This document shows, piece after piece, positions 10,001 through 18,653 of a stretch of DNA of 61,049 bases. The stretch lies in assembly GCF_014697575.1 (NCBI RefSeq), contig NZ_JACJSC010000033.1:1-61049 (forward strand). Direction: 5' to 3'. The position numbers and the translations under genes are program-made. The notes beneath the pieces were generated by a model. That model was not told the origin of the DNA and searched no databases. It saw nothing but the letters and a program-made list of their open reading frames with translations. Within the stretch, counting starts at the first letter, position 1. Each line of letters begins with the position of its first letter. Source of the stretch: Planktothrix sp. FACHB-1365 (GTDB lineage Bacteria > Cyanobacteriota > Cyanobacteriia > Cyanobacteriales > Microcoleaceae).

Positions 10001-10161
10001 GATTTTGACGAGGATTCATTCAGGCTAGGAAAAAGGGTGGGGGTTGTAGGATAGGCAGGAACAAATACTCAACAGTCAAACCCAGGACAGAAAATTGGCT
10101 GTTTTCACAGATACCAAAGGTTCCTATAATTTTTGATCAAGACCTGTCAGCAACTAGACTC

Positions 10162-10365
10162 ATGGGTTTTGCAGACCTGTCAATTACAGAAATAGCAGAG
10201 GATTACAATCTCTCAGTTGAGGCTGTACTCAAGCTGTGCGATCAGTTGGGCATTTCATATCAACATCCTCAAACCCGCTTGGCGCTTGAGGATGCTAAAG
10301 CTTTGATGTCCTACATCAGAACTTTAGGCCAGTCGTCCGAGTTCACCGAGTTTGATCAACCTTAA
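10162..10365 (+). CDS. Small helical cyanobacterial protein (possible HTH/IF2-N-like)
   Basis: 67 residues. The segment ITEIAEDYNLSVEAVLKLCDQLGI resembles the helix-turn-helix-like N-terminal module seen in IF-2 and some regulators. The rest is helical with a short acidic tail. It lies between accD and psbV on the same strand and ends 209 bases before psbV, a gap that probably holds the psbV promoter. The function is not known to me; the family resemblance is weak. Confidence 0.6.
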   Translation: MGFADLSITEIAEDYNLSVEAVLKLCDQLGISYQHPQTRLALEDAKALMSYIRTLGQSSEFTEFDQP

Positions 10366-10574
10366 TCAGGTATGGAAACTAGCATCTGTGAAATTATATT
10401 TCGCAGACGCTCAAAAAAGGTAAATAACAATAGACGATTGACAAATAATGATCAGCCCATGACCGGGATCAGGTACATTGAACATCTGAACCGAAACTGA
10501 ACTGACTTCTGAAGAGCGGATAAAGCCAAGACGGTATTAAGCCTTCAATAACTAACTTAGCTATAAGGAGAACC

Positions 10575-11066
10575 ATGCTCAAAAGATACTTTTGGCTGGC
10601 AGTAGCCACTGTATTTTTCACCTTTCAACTGTTTGTCAACCAGGCGAATGCGGTAGAATTGACCAAAGAACTTCGGACTTTACCTCTGAATGACCAAGGC
10701 CAAACCGTTGTCCTCACTGAAAAGCAACTGAGCAAAGGTAAAAGCGTATTCAATAAGGCTTGTGCCTCATGTCATGCTTTGGGAATGACCAAGACAAATC
10801 CTGATATTAACCTCAGTCCTGCAACCTTAGCCGGTGCGTCTCCCTCCCGCGATAATATTGAGGCTCTGATCGCATTTATTAAAAATCCCAAAACCTATGA
10901 TGGGTTGGAGGAAATTTCAGAAACACATCCCAGCACCAAGAGTTCAGATATTTTCGTTGTCATGCGAAATCTGGAAGATGAGGATTTATACAATCTAGCT
11001 GGATATCTGTTATTAGAACCCAAAGTTCGCCCTGAACAGTGGGGTGGTGGAAAATACCTCCGCTAA
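10575..11066 (+). CDS. psbV: Photosystem II cytochrome c-550
   Basis: 163 residues. It is an extrinsic lumenal subunit of photosystem II that stabilises the oxygen-evolving cluster. A 26-residue signal peptide ends in ANA. The heme attachment site is CASCH (63-67), and the second axial ligand is His118, which is His92 of the mature protein as in known PsbV. The C-terminal RPEQWGGGKYLR is characteristic. AAGGAG precedes the ATG by a few bases. psbV2 follows 173 bases downstream on the same strand. Confidence 0.96.
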   Translation: MLKRYFWLAVATVFFTFQLFVNQANAVELTKELRTLPLNDQGQTVVLTEKQLSKGKSVFNKACASCHALGMTKTNPDINLSPATLAGASPSRDNIEALIAFIKNPKTYDGLEEISETHPSTKSSDIFVVMRNLEDEDLYNLAGYLLLEPKVRPEQWGGGKYLR

Positions 11067-11084
11067 TATCAGTTAAAACCTCAT

Positions 11085-11199
11085 AATTTTAGACTTTAGG
11101 TTTTAGGTTTTGGATGATACAAGTGTTTGGATTTTTCCTCCTCAGCGTTGAGAAACCGACACGGAATCATCTTCAATCTAAGATCTAAAGTCTAAAATT
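11085..11199. repeat. Long inverted repeat between psbV and psbV2
   Basis: AATTTTAGACTTTAG (11085-11099) is repeated perfectly in reverse at 11185-11199, separated by 85 bases. Weaker pairing extends inward (GATGAT against ATCATC). It could be a small palindromic element or a terminator/attenuator between the two cytochrome genes. No T-run follows directly. Confidence 0.6.
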
Positions 11200-11239
11200 T
11201 TAGAAGGATGTTGAACTCAACAGAGGAAATACATTATTC

Positions 11240-11755
11240 ATGGGATATTCTAAGCTTTTTGTGCATTTTTTATTGACTATTCTGATTTTAGGGATAAGCT
11301 TATTTAGCTGGAGTTTACCGACCCAAGCCGCCTCAATTGATCCCTTTATTCGGCGTTATTTTGAAGTGAGTCAACCTGTTGAAATTCCGGTGGATGGAAA
11401 AGGTAATACTCGTCAATTTTCCGGGGACGACCTCACCCAAGGGAAGGCATTATTTGAGCAAAATTGTGTTAATTGTCATGTTGGGGGCGTTACTTTACAA
11501 TATCCCAGCCTATCCCTTTCTTTAGAAGCGTTGAAAGGGGCAACTCCTAGCCGTGATAATCTTAATAATTTAGTCGCTTATTTTAGAAATCCTGTTAGTT
11601 ATGATGGTACAGATTATAACTATTGGTGCCGGGAAGTTTCTGAAAATTGGCTGTCAACGGATGAAGCGGAAAAAATGGCAGCTTATTTGTTAAGGGCGGC
11701 GGAAAAAGTTCCTTATTGGGGCGTTCAACAAAATCAGCAAACTCCTTCTTTCTAA
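11240..11755 (+). CDS. psbV2: Cytochrome c-550-like protein PsbV2
   Basis: 171 residues, a PsbV paralogue with a signal peptide ending near TQAA (~30). The heme site is CVNCH (76-80). The region that holds the second axial His in PsbV reads YWCREVS here, so Cys130 (about mature residue 100) is the probable ligand. His/Cys ligation is known for PsbV2 from thermophilic cyanobacteria. It sits directly after psbV, as in other cyanobacteria. Its role in photosystem II is not settled. Confidence 0.88.
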   Translation: MGYSKLFVHFLLTILILGISLFSWSLPTQAASIDPFIRRYFEVSQPVEIPVDGKGNTRQFSGDDLTQGKALFEQNCVNCHVGGVTLQYPSLSLSLEALKGATPSRDNLNNLVAYFRNPVSYDGTDYNYWCREVSENWLSTDEAEKMAAYLLRAAEKVPYWGVQQNQQTPSF

Positions 11756-11786
11756 AACTATAGCGCTACTTGAAGAGGGAATAGGG

Positions 11787-11830
11787 AATTACGAATTACG
11801 AATTACGAATTACGAATTACGAATTACGAA
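11787..11830. repeat. Heptamer tandem repeat (GAATTAC, about six copies)
   Basis: GAATTAC is repeated head to tail about six times just after psbV2. It is one of several heptamer arrays in the window, a known cyanobacterial repeat type (STRR). Confidence 0.9.
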
Positions 11831-11860
11831 TAATGACAAGCTAAACTTCAATAAACAGGT

Positions 11861-11902
11861 GGGTAGTTTATTGTTCGTTTGATCACTAACAAAAAACTAC
11901 CC
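11861..11902. terminator. Inverted repeat between convergent psbV2 and petE
   Basis: GGGTAGTTT (11861-11869) pairs with AAACTACCC (11894-11902). It lies between two convergent genes, so a shared transcription stop is likely, although no clean T-run follows either arm. Confidence 0.4.
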
Positions 11903-11951
11903 AAAATTGATCATTAATTAATTCTAAAAAATTAGAGTTACTGAACTCCAA

Positions 11952-12359
11952 TTATTGGGTTACAACAAGCTCACCAATCATGCCCGCACCCCGATGAGGT
12001 GAACAGAAGAATGGGTAAACACCAGCAGGGGCATTAGCGGGAATAGTAATATCAAAAGTTTTGCCAGAAGCACTCTCCAGTTTCTTATGAGAAAGGCTGT
12101 TAGCGATGTCTTTATCAGCAGATTTATCTGCATCAAAAACCACGTTATGGGGAGGAAGCATACCAACCTTAAAGGTAACAGTATCGCCAGGTTTAACGGT
12201 AACTTTCTTGGGCGAAAAAGCTAACCCACCAGCACCCATTGTAACCTCATAGCTATTGGCGGAGGCTTGATCAGCGCCAAAAACAAATGTGCTAATCATT
12301 AACAAGGCTACAGACAGAACTAAGGCGACCCGCTTGGACAGTGAAACAATCCGATTCAT
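11952..12359 (-). CDS. petE: Plastocyanin
   Basis: 135 residues. This blue copper protein carries electrons from cytochrome b6f to photosystem I in the thylakoid lumen. The signal peptide ends near QASA (34). The copper ligands are all present: His71 (PPHNVVF), Cys119, His122 and Met127 (FFCSPHRGAGM). The Ser after the ligand Cys replaces the more usual Glu or Asn. The gene is monocistronic and convergent with psbV2. Copper-dependent control is usual for petE, but no operator was identified here. Confidence 0.95.
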   Translation of the reverse strand: MNRIVSLSKRVALVLSVALLMISTFVFGADQASANSYEVTMGAGGLAFSPKKVTVKPGDTVTFKVGMLPPHNVVFDADKSADKDIANSLSHKKLESASGKTFDITIPANAPAGVYPFFCSPHRGAGMIGELVVTQ

Positions 12360-12517
12360 AACTTGCCTCTATAAAATGTAACTTTCTAAGCTTTGAGCAA
12401 CATCTTACCACGAACTATGACAATCTGTCGTATTAATCGATGACCTTGGCAAATGGCTAACACATCTGTCACAATTTTCAAGAATCACAGTTATAATTCA
12501 ATGTCCTATTCTCAAAC

Positions 12518-12766
12518 ATGGCCAAAAAGCAAAAATTTCCTTACCTGTTAGGCTCTAAGTGGACAGCCAATCAAGAAACTTGGGGGTGGCGACATTTTCA
12601 AGTTGTTAACCGGAAAAATCAAGGGAAATGGGTCTTTGCTGAATTGGTAGCCTCTTGTGATCCAACGGTCAGATTTTGGTTAAATGCTCAACAACTTAAA
12701 GATCGTTCTCTTTGGCAACCGGGATGGCAATCTACACAGGAACTTGAAGAGATTGAATCACTCTAA
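12518..12766 (+). CDS. Tryptophan-rich small protein (TIGR02450-like)
   Basis: 82 residues with six tryptophans, including GSKWTANQETWGWRHF near the start and SLWQPGW near the end. This matches the conserved Trp-rich family TIGR02450, whose function is unknown. It is probably cytoplasmic, as there is no signal peptide. It is divergent from petE; their shared 158-bp upstream region should hold both promoters. Confidence 0.8.
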   Translation: MAKKQKFPYLLGSKWTANQETWGWRHFQVVNRKNQGKWVFAELVASCDPTVRFWLNAQQLKDRSLWQPGWQSTQELEEIESL

Positions 12767-12814
12767 AACATTAACCATCCCGAACTCTAGCTGTCCTCTT
12801 GTTAAGATTGTCTC

Positions 12815-13432
12815 ATGAATGCTCCCCACCTGCAAACGACCCTGGAACTGTTGCAACAAGCAACTCAACAGCTACAATATTTATTACAGAATCCGGTTTC
12901 ATCCGATCAAAACCGAGAAATGATTCAGGAAATTGAAACCCAATTAACTCAAGCTTTAATCACGTTAAAGACAACGGTTAATCCGCCTAATTTGGATCAT
13001 ATTCCTCCAGAAATTTTACAACAAATTCAAGCTTTGGGATTACCTATTGAAAGCCTTGATATTCAGTTGGCTTTATCTAGCCATCATTTGAGTCAAATTA
13101 TCGCAATTGTAACGGAAATTCAGAATAAATCTGAACAAATTAGAAACAGACGAGATTATTTTTTAGATCGTCTTCCTCGAATGCCAATTGAGAAATTAGG
13201 CCCTAGAGTTCCCCTGGTCACCGCCAAGGATTTTCTTCCTGATTATGAACCTTTACCGAAAGATCAACGAGAACAATTAAGGGTAAAATATAATATTGAT
13301 AAATTAATTCAAAAACGACAACAATCTCGTGCTTCCTTGTTTGACAAAATTAAACAAGCTGAATCGTTTATTGATTCCCAAGCTAAACCTTTAGAAAATA
13401 CGCCAGAATTTGAAGAAGATTTACCCTTTTAA
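12815..13432 (+). CDS. Gln-rich helical protein of unknown function
   Basis: 205 residues, almost entirely helical. The N-terminal half is Gln/Leu-rich and coiled-coil-like (LLQQATQQLQYLLQNP). The C-terminal half has a conserved-looking stretch RMPIEKLGPRVPLVTAKDFLPDYEPLP, then a charged helix and an acidic end (EFEEDLPF). It starts 49 bases after the Trp-rich gene and may share its transcript. I do not recognise a family. Confidence 0.7.
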   Translation: MNAPHLQTTLELLQQATQQLQYLLQNPVSSDQNREMIQEIETQLTQALITLKTTVNPPNLDHIPPEILQQIQALGLPIESLDIQLALSSHHLSQIIAIVTEIQNKSEQIRNRRDYFLDRLPRMPIEKLGPRVPLVTAKDFLPDYEPLPKDQREQLRVKYNIDKLIQKRQQSRASLFDKIKQAESFIDSQAKPLENTPEFEEDLPF

Positions 13433-13713
13433 TGACGAATTAATTTTTTTCTGGTCATTAATTGATTTAATTTAATTAAGGTTTTCTAATATTATCTAAT
13501 TTTCTGAAAGTTCTGGACAAAAGTTATATTCCATCCCTAAATGTTTGCTACAGATGCTACGCATCTAAATTTGATATTTTGTAGGCTAGAGTCCTTGCAG
13601 TTAACTGTGTGACAGCTTATAATGGGATTTCATATTAAGTTTCACCATCACGAGTTTTTCAATTCAAGGTTACAATGGAATAATATCCCCTATTTTTCTA
13701 AAGGAGTGATAAA

Positions 13714-13962
13714 ATGTCTCAACCCGGTACTAAACATCCCTCAACTCCCGATGAATCTTCTCAGTCTGGTGACGCTTTAGAAATTGTTAGTATTGGGATT
13801 AATGAATCTCAACCAGAAACTTCAAATCAAGAGGGTTTATCTCAAGATAAACTCCATCAAGTTGCTGACCAAATTAACGCGGATTTCCAAGAAAATAAAG
13901 CTCCAAACTGGCGAGTTGAAACCAATTGGGATGAAACTAAAGTTAAGGTTGATTTAGATTAA
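13714..13962 (+). CDS. Small acidic hypothetical protein
   Basis: 82 residues, with a disordered Ser/Pro/Gln-rich N-terminus and an amphipathic C-terminal half (KLHQVADQINADFQENKAPNWRVETNWDE). AAGGAG stands nine bases before the ATG, supporting the start. A strong stem-loop terminator follows at 14045. The 281 bases upstream hold a small hairpin around a TAGATGCGTAGCATC motif and otherwise nothing clear. No family recognised. Confidence 0.65.
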   Translation: MSQPGTKHPSTPDESSQSGDALEIVSIGINESQPETSNQEGLSQDKLHQVADQINADFQENKAPNWRVETNWDETKVKVDLD

Positions 13963-14044
13963 AAACCGTAGGGTGATTTAGAGAATGCGATCGCTATCAG
14001 AAACTGGGTTTCTCAATAGATGTTACATAAATTCCCTAAACCCT

Positions 14045-14080
14045 CTGTAGAGACGTTGCATACAACGTCTCTACAGTTTT
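14045..14080 (+). terminator. Intrinsic terminator with perfect 14-bp stem
   Basis: CTGTAGAGACGTTG pairs perfectly with CAACGTCTCTACAG around a CATA loop and is followed by TTTT on the plus strand. It ends the 13714 transcript and lies between convergent genes. The same stem type is a widespread cyanobacterial hairpin repeat. Confidence 0.7.
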
Positions 14081-14096
14081 GAACACAAATTATCTA

Positions 14097-15197
14097 TCAA
14101 TTTTCCTCTAAACAAACCGTTGTTAAGGCTTGAATTAATCGTTGATTTTGAGCTTCTGTTTTAACTGCTACTCGAAAATAGCGATCGCCTAAACTGGGAA
14201 AACTCAAACAATCTCGAATTAAAATTTGATGATTTTTTAATAACTTTAATTGCAATTGAGAAACAGAATAATCTGACTCGACTAAAATAAAATTAGCCAC
14301 ACTTTTAAAAGGTTTTAATCCGGGTATATTCGCTAAATCTTGATAAAGTTTGGGGCGAGTTTCTTCTAACCAACGCCAGGTTTGTTCCTGAAATTCTGTA
14401 TCTTGTAAAACAGCAATTCCGGCTGCCACTGCTAAACTATTCACAGGCCAAGGATCACGCCAGCCTTGCCATTTTTTTAACCGTTGGGGATGGGCGATCG
14501 CATATCCTAACCGCAGCCCCGGTAAACTATAAAATTTGGTCAGCGATCGCAAAATCACTAAATTCTCAAATTCCTTCACCCAAGACATTAAACTTTGCTG
14601 TTGACGAGGAAGTAAAAAATCCATAAAGGCTTCATCAACCACCACCAACGCAAACTGTTCTAATAATTCTAATAACCCCTGAGCAGAAAATAATTTTCCC
14701 GTCGGGTTATGGGGGTTATTAATTAATAAACCTGAGCGAGAATTAGAAGGTTGAGGGAGAGAGAACTCTGACTCTATAGAAGCCATCGAAAGCGGACACT
14801 CGATCACAGTTCCATCAAAAGCGTTGAGCGTCCGCTTATAGTCCCCAAAGGCAGGAGTGAGTAAATAAGTCGCATCTAACTGCGCGAGTTCCCGTCCTGC
14901 CCAGGTGAGTAATTCTGCGACTCCATTTCCGGGTAAAATCCAATCCACCTCTAGGGACTCATGGGCCATTGCATCATTGACCGCAACGGCGATCGCTGCT
15001 CTCAATTCTCCATAATCAGGATTAGGATAAGCATTCAAATCGTTGAGGTGGCGATGAATGGCACTCAGAGCAGATAAAGGCGGCCCCCAAGGATTAATAC
15101 TGGCAGAAAAATCCAGAATATCCGAGGGAGAACAGTCGGCTACGGTTGCGGCCCAGATTAAATTTCCCCCATGTTGGGGTGAATGGGTTGCTTCCAC
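14097..15197 (-). CDS. cobD: Threonine-phosphate decarboxylase-like PLP enzyme (CobD family)
   Basis: 366 residues, an aminotransferase class I/II fold enzyme. CobD makes (R)-1-amino-2-propanol phosphate for the nucleotide loop of cobamides. Seen here: HGGN near the N-terminus, DFSASINPWGPP, AYPNPDYGELRAAIA, the PLP-contact Asp in VVDEAFMDF, and the Schiff-base Lys in RSLTKFYSLPGLRLGY. These match CobD better than HisC, but the two families are close and HisC-type activity is possible. It ends an apparent pair with HU, whose stop lies nine bases upstream of this start. Confidence 0.75.
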   Translation of the reverse strand: MEATHSPQHGGNLIWAATVADCSPSDILDFSASINPWGPPLSALSAIHRHLNDLNAYPNPDYGELRAAIAVAVNDAMAHESLEVDWILPGNGVAELLTWAGRELAQLDATYLLTPAFGDYKRTLNAFDGTVIECPLSMASIESEFSLPQPSNSRSGLLINNPHNPTGKLFSAQGLLELLEQFALVVVDEAFMDFLLPRQQQSLMSWVKEFENLVILRSLTKFYSLPGLRLGYAIAHPQRLKKWQGWRDPWPVNSLAVAAGIAVLQDTEFQEQTWRWLEETRPKLYQDLANIPGLKPFKSVANFILVESDYSVSQLQLKLLKNHQILIRDCLSFPSLGDRYFRVAVKTEAQNQRLIQALTTVCLEEN

Positions 15198-15206
15198 GCC
15201 TAGAAA

Positions 15207-15491
15207 TTAATCCTCGTTATGAGCAACTTTTTCTTTGAATAGTTTCCCGGCCGAAAAAGCAGGAACTTTCGTGGCTGGAATTTCCATCTTTTCACCCGTT
15301 TTCGGGTTACGGCCTTCACGAGCTTTTCGTTCCCGTGACTCAAAGGAACCAAAGCCAACCAGTGTCACTTTGTCGTCATTGGAAACTGCTTCCATGATCG
15401 TATCTAAAGCTGCCGTCAACACCGCATCAGCTTGTTTTTTGGTTACACTGGCCCGTTCTGCTACGGCATCCACTAATTCACCTTTGTTCAT
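15207..15491 (-). CDS. hup: DNA-binding protein HU
   Basis: 94 residues, the nucleoid-associated HU/IHF fold: MNKGELVDAVAE start, the VTLVGFGSFESRERKAREGRNPKTGE core with the DNA-inserting arm, and AFSAGKLFKEKV. Cyanobacteria generally carry a single essential HU. A strong AAGGAG precedes the ATG on the minus strand. The CobD-like gene follows nine bases downstream and may be co-transcribed. Confidence 0.95.
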   Translation of the reverse strand: MNKGELVDAVAERASVTKKQADAVLTAALDTIMEAVSNDDKVTLVGFGSFESRERKAREGRNPKTGEKMEIPATKVPAFSAGKLFKEKVAHNED

Positions 15492-15639
15492 CTGAGTTTC
15501 TACTCCTTAAGATTGGCATAAAGCAATCAACAGCATAACCTGTCAAAAGCCGTGAAGTTCAGGGAACAGCTATAGGCAGGTGTAGCACCCCAACTGGCTA
15601 CCCCTAACCCTATCTGACCCCGTTGGGGCAGGGTTTCCC

Positions 15640-15863
15640 CCATCCGTGTCAACAATCGCGCTAAAAGTAGTCACTCAAACCCCAATTCACGCGCTATCTG
15701 ATCCCCAGTCAATGATCCCCCCTAACCCCCCTTACCAAGGGGGGAACAGGAGATCAAAGTCCCCCTTTTTAAGGCTATGCCCTGAGCCTGCCGAAGGGGG
15801 GATTTAGGGGGATCTGATCAAAGCTGTAATCACGGGTTTTCGGCTTAAGTTGACGGACTTTGG
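15640..15863. repeat. MITE-like repeat, copy C, with a nested palindromic insert
   Basis: The sequence follows copy D (29046-29246) closely from CTAAAAGTAG to the right terminus TTAAGTTGACGGACTTTGG. The left terminal repeat is degenerate. Within the core, an extra ~24 bases carrying CCCTGAGCCTGCCGAAGGG interrupt the 'aaggggg' arm. This insert is itself a known type of small palindromic repeat. The rest of the 630-bp gap between HU and pilQ holds a hairpin at ~16072-16096 (AGGGGCGAGG/CCTCGCCC) and nothing coding. Confidence 0.75.
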
Positions 15864-16120
15864 GTTTCCCCTCCCTACCCCAAAAAACTGCAAAGTCTTT
15901 CCTGTAGGGTAAATCTTGGCAAAAAATTTTTAATTTCTAAACGCTGCGATCCCTACAGAACCTAATTTGCAATGATTTATTCTAAGGGTTGTTTAGGGAA
16001 TAGGGAAGACTTAAACCAATAATTTATAGAGATTTTAACTATTTACAAGAGTAGCAGGAAGAGCCGGGGAAGTAGGGGCGAGGTTTCCTCGCCCTCAAGG
16101 GTCAACAGTCAAACCTTAGT

Positions 16121-18460
16121 TTAACGTCCTCTCATCATCCGTAAAGCATCGGGACTGGGGTTATATTCATAACCGTAGGGATTGCGATCGCTGTCATCCA
16201 AAATTTGAGGCGTAACTAACACAATCACTTCCGCCCGTTGATTATCCTTATTGGTTCGACGGAACAATGAACCAATAATAGGTAAATCTCCTAACAGTGG
16301 AATTTTGCTGACATTAGACCGTTCTTGTTCCTGAATAATCCCCGAAACAATCAGAGTCTGACCATCCCGTAAGCGAATATTCCCAGAGTCTACCGTGCGT
16401 CTGAGAATCTGAAGGGCAAAACTTTGATCCGCACTATTCACCCGATCTCCAGGGGCGCTAACAGTCGGTCGGACTCGCAGGGTCACAAATCCATTATCAT
16501 CAATTCGTTCCACATCAATAGATAGAGTTAAGCCCACATCTTGGAACTGGAAATTCTGACTGCTGATCGTTCCTGATACGGTTGCGGTCGTTGTTGTTGT
16601 TGCCGATTTGACAACCTCTTCCACTAAAGCAACCGCAGCACTTTCTCCCTCTTGAACCACTAAGGTTGGATCGGTCAAAATCTTGGCATTCCCACTAATA
16701 ATTTGAGCCGTTAAAGTCGAGAGAAATCGCCGAGGATATTGGAAGTAGGGAAAAACACTATTAGTAACTGTCCCTAAAGCATCAAGTGCCCCAGTTTCTA
16801 AATTTCGGGTAAAGGGTTCATACTCAGAAATCCCGACTTGATTCGTCCGTTCTGATACCGGTGCAATTGGTTCTAAACCAATCCCCCCTCCCGGCGCCGT
16901 TAAAGGAGTAACAGACAATTGATTCGGATCGTAGAACGGATCTTCAGCACTAATGGGATTTGGAACAATCGGTCGAGCATTGATGCCCGTTCGGGTCGTT
17001 GCACTGTTCGGGGGATTATAACCACCAAAATTAACCGTTGCAGCACCCCCATCATTGACAAAGAAGGTATCGTTAATCCCAAAGGAGAAACTACTACTGG
17101 CGGCTTCTTCTCCACTTAAATTCACGTCAATGACTTTCACGTTAACGGCGACTTGACGCTGACGCAGATCCAGTTGTACCAGTTGAGCCGAGGCTAATTC
17201 TACAATGTTAGGACTGCCCACTAAGGTCACACTATTAAGCCGTTCATCGACTAAAACTTGCAGTCCTCGCAATAATGGAGTTGAGTCTTGGGTTTCAATT
17301 CGTAGGGTTTCTACAACCGTTGTTACTCTTGTATCCGTTGTGGTTAACGCTTGGGTACTCCCCGGAATATTGACTGAGTTTGATTGAGTTATCTGTTGTT
17401 CACGGGTAATTGAACGTTCTGCTCCCATACTGACCAAGAACCCGGCTGCGGTTTCTGCGTTAACTTGGTTGAGACGGAAGGAACGAACCACGACATTTCT
17501 CGCCGAATTGGGCAGTCTTGACCCAATAAAAATAGTATTTCCGTTGCGGTTGGCTTCTAACCCACTTAACCGTAAAACATAGTTAAATACATCTTCAACG
17601 GACTCGTTTTCAATATCGAGAGAAATTTTTTGTCCGTTCCCTGTTGAAGTTCCTCCTGGGGCTGGTTGTCCTGATTGTTCAGACGCTCCATCTAAAAAAG
17701 CAATATTTAATCCGGCCGTTCGGGCTAATAATGCTAGTACATCACGCACTGGGGCATCTCGCAACACTAAACGCGGAATGCGTTGACCATTCTCTAAACG
17801 AATCGTCGAAGTTGTGGTGGGATTAATATTAGAAACAGCAATATCTCCAACTGGGGGTGCTACAGCACGGGGAAGAAAAGGTGGAGCCGCATCAACGGGG
17901 CGAGGTGCTCCCTGGGGAACGTTTCGACCATCAATGGTGATTTGAGGATCAGGAATCAATACTGGTTGAGAACCTCTAGGGGCAGGCTGGGCAGTAGATC
18001 CAGGAGGGGGAGGAGGTGGGGTTACGGCTTGATTCGGAACTTGAGCCACAGCACCGGATGCCGTACCCAGACTAATTACAATCCCTTCTCTACCTCCTTG
18101 GAGAATTCGGGCTTCGGGGGTACTATTGACCCCACTCACAATCACCCGGACACTGGTGGGATCAAGTTGGGTGACGACGACCGAAGCAATACCCGGAATG
18201 GGATTATTTTGTTGAAAGTTTTGTTTTTGGCCGGGAAGTTGCGTATTAATAATATCGGCAACAAAATCATTTCCCCGTCGGACGACAAATACTTCCGGTC
18301 GCTCTCCCCCTTTTGTCATTAACAGTAAACCCACTTCCCCGTTCATTTCTACCAGTCGCACATCTTGAACTTGGGTTTGTGCAAATGCTGGGGTCTGCGC
18401 CACAATGGCGATCGCAGCACTGGTTAATAGTCCTGCACCAATTCCTTGAAGCTGTTTCAC
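16121..18460 (-). CDS. pilQ: Type IV pilus secretin PilQ
   Basis: 779 residues. PilQ forms the outer-membrane channel for the pilus. A signal peptide ends near PAFAQT (~28). An AMIN domain (~30-135) for cell-wall binding is followed by a Pro-rich linker (~145-200), an STN domain (~230-305), secretin N-domains (~325-430) and the C-terminal secretin core (~580-760) ending with VSGIIQEQERSNVSKIPLLGDLPIIGSLF-type motifs. Length is normal for cyanobacteria. It is the last gene of pilM-pilN-pilO-pilQ, separated from pilO by 193 bases of tandem repeats. Confidence 0.95.
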   Translation of the reverse strand: MKQLQGIGAGLLTSAAIAIVAQTPAFAQTQVQDVRLVEMNGEVGLLLMTKGGERPEVFVVRRGNDFVADIINTQLPGQKQNFQQNNPIPGIASVVVTQLDPTSVRVIVSGVNSTPEARILQGGREGIVISLGTASGAVAQVPNQAVTPPPPPPGSTAQPAPRGSQPVLIPDPQITIDGRNVPQGAPRPVDAAPPFLPRAVAPPVGDIAVSNINPTTTSTIRLENGQRIPRLVLRDAPVRDVLALLARTAGLNIAFLDGASEQSGQPAPGGTSTGNGQKISLDIENESVEDVFNYVLRLSGLEANRNGNTIFIGSRLPNSARNVVVRSFRLNQVNAETAAGFLVSMGAERSITREQQITQSNSVNIPGSTQALTTTDTRVTTVVETLRIETQDSTPLLRGLQVLVDERLNSVTLVGSPNIVELASAQLVQLDLRQRQVAVNVKVIDVNLSGEEAASSSFSFGINDTFFVNDGGAATVNFGGYNPPNSATTRTGINARPIVPNPISAEDPFYDPNQLSVTPLTAPGGGIGLEPIAPVSERTNQVGISEYEPFTRNLETGALDALGTVTNSVFPYFQYPRRFLSTLTAQIISGNAKILTDPTLVVQEGESAAVALVEEVVKSATTTTTATVSGTISSQNFQFQDVGLTLSIDVERIDDNGFVTLRVRPTVSAPGDRVNSADQSFALQILRRTVDSGNIRLRDGQTLIVSGIIQEQERSNVSKIPLLGDLPIIGSLFRRTNKDNQRAEVIVLVTPQILDDSDRNPYGYEYNPSPDALRMMRGR

Positions 18461-18489
18461 GTTTCCTCCTCAACACAATATCAAGTTTC

Positions 18490-18606
18490 AGGTTCCAGGT
18501 TCCAGGTTCCAGGTTTCAATGATTTCCCCTTGTCCCCCCGTCCCCTTGTCCCCCCGTCCCCTTGTCCCCCCGTCCCCTTGTCCCCCCGTCTCCCCGTCTC
18601 CCCTCA
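18490..18606. repeat. Two adjacent simple tandem repeats between pilO and pilQ
   Basis: Positions 18490-18514 are copies of AGGTTCC; positions 18526-18589 are four copies of a 16-mer (CCCCTTGTCCCCCCGT), followed by a degenerate CCCCGTCT run. They lie inside the pilMNOQ operon, upstream of pilQ. Confidence 0.85.
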
Positions 18607-18653
18607 TCTTCCGCTATCCTGTTACCATATACCAACTTAGGCCAAAATTCCAA

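Noticed and set aside
10436-10470. psbV promoter with TTGACA at 10438
   Set aside because: No -10 element is found at 16-18 bases, so the promoter was not called.
17942-18322. 126-residue plus-strand frame inside pilQ
   Set aside because: It overlaps the well-supported secretin gene in antisense and has a random composition.
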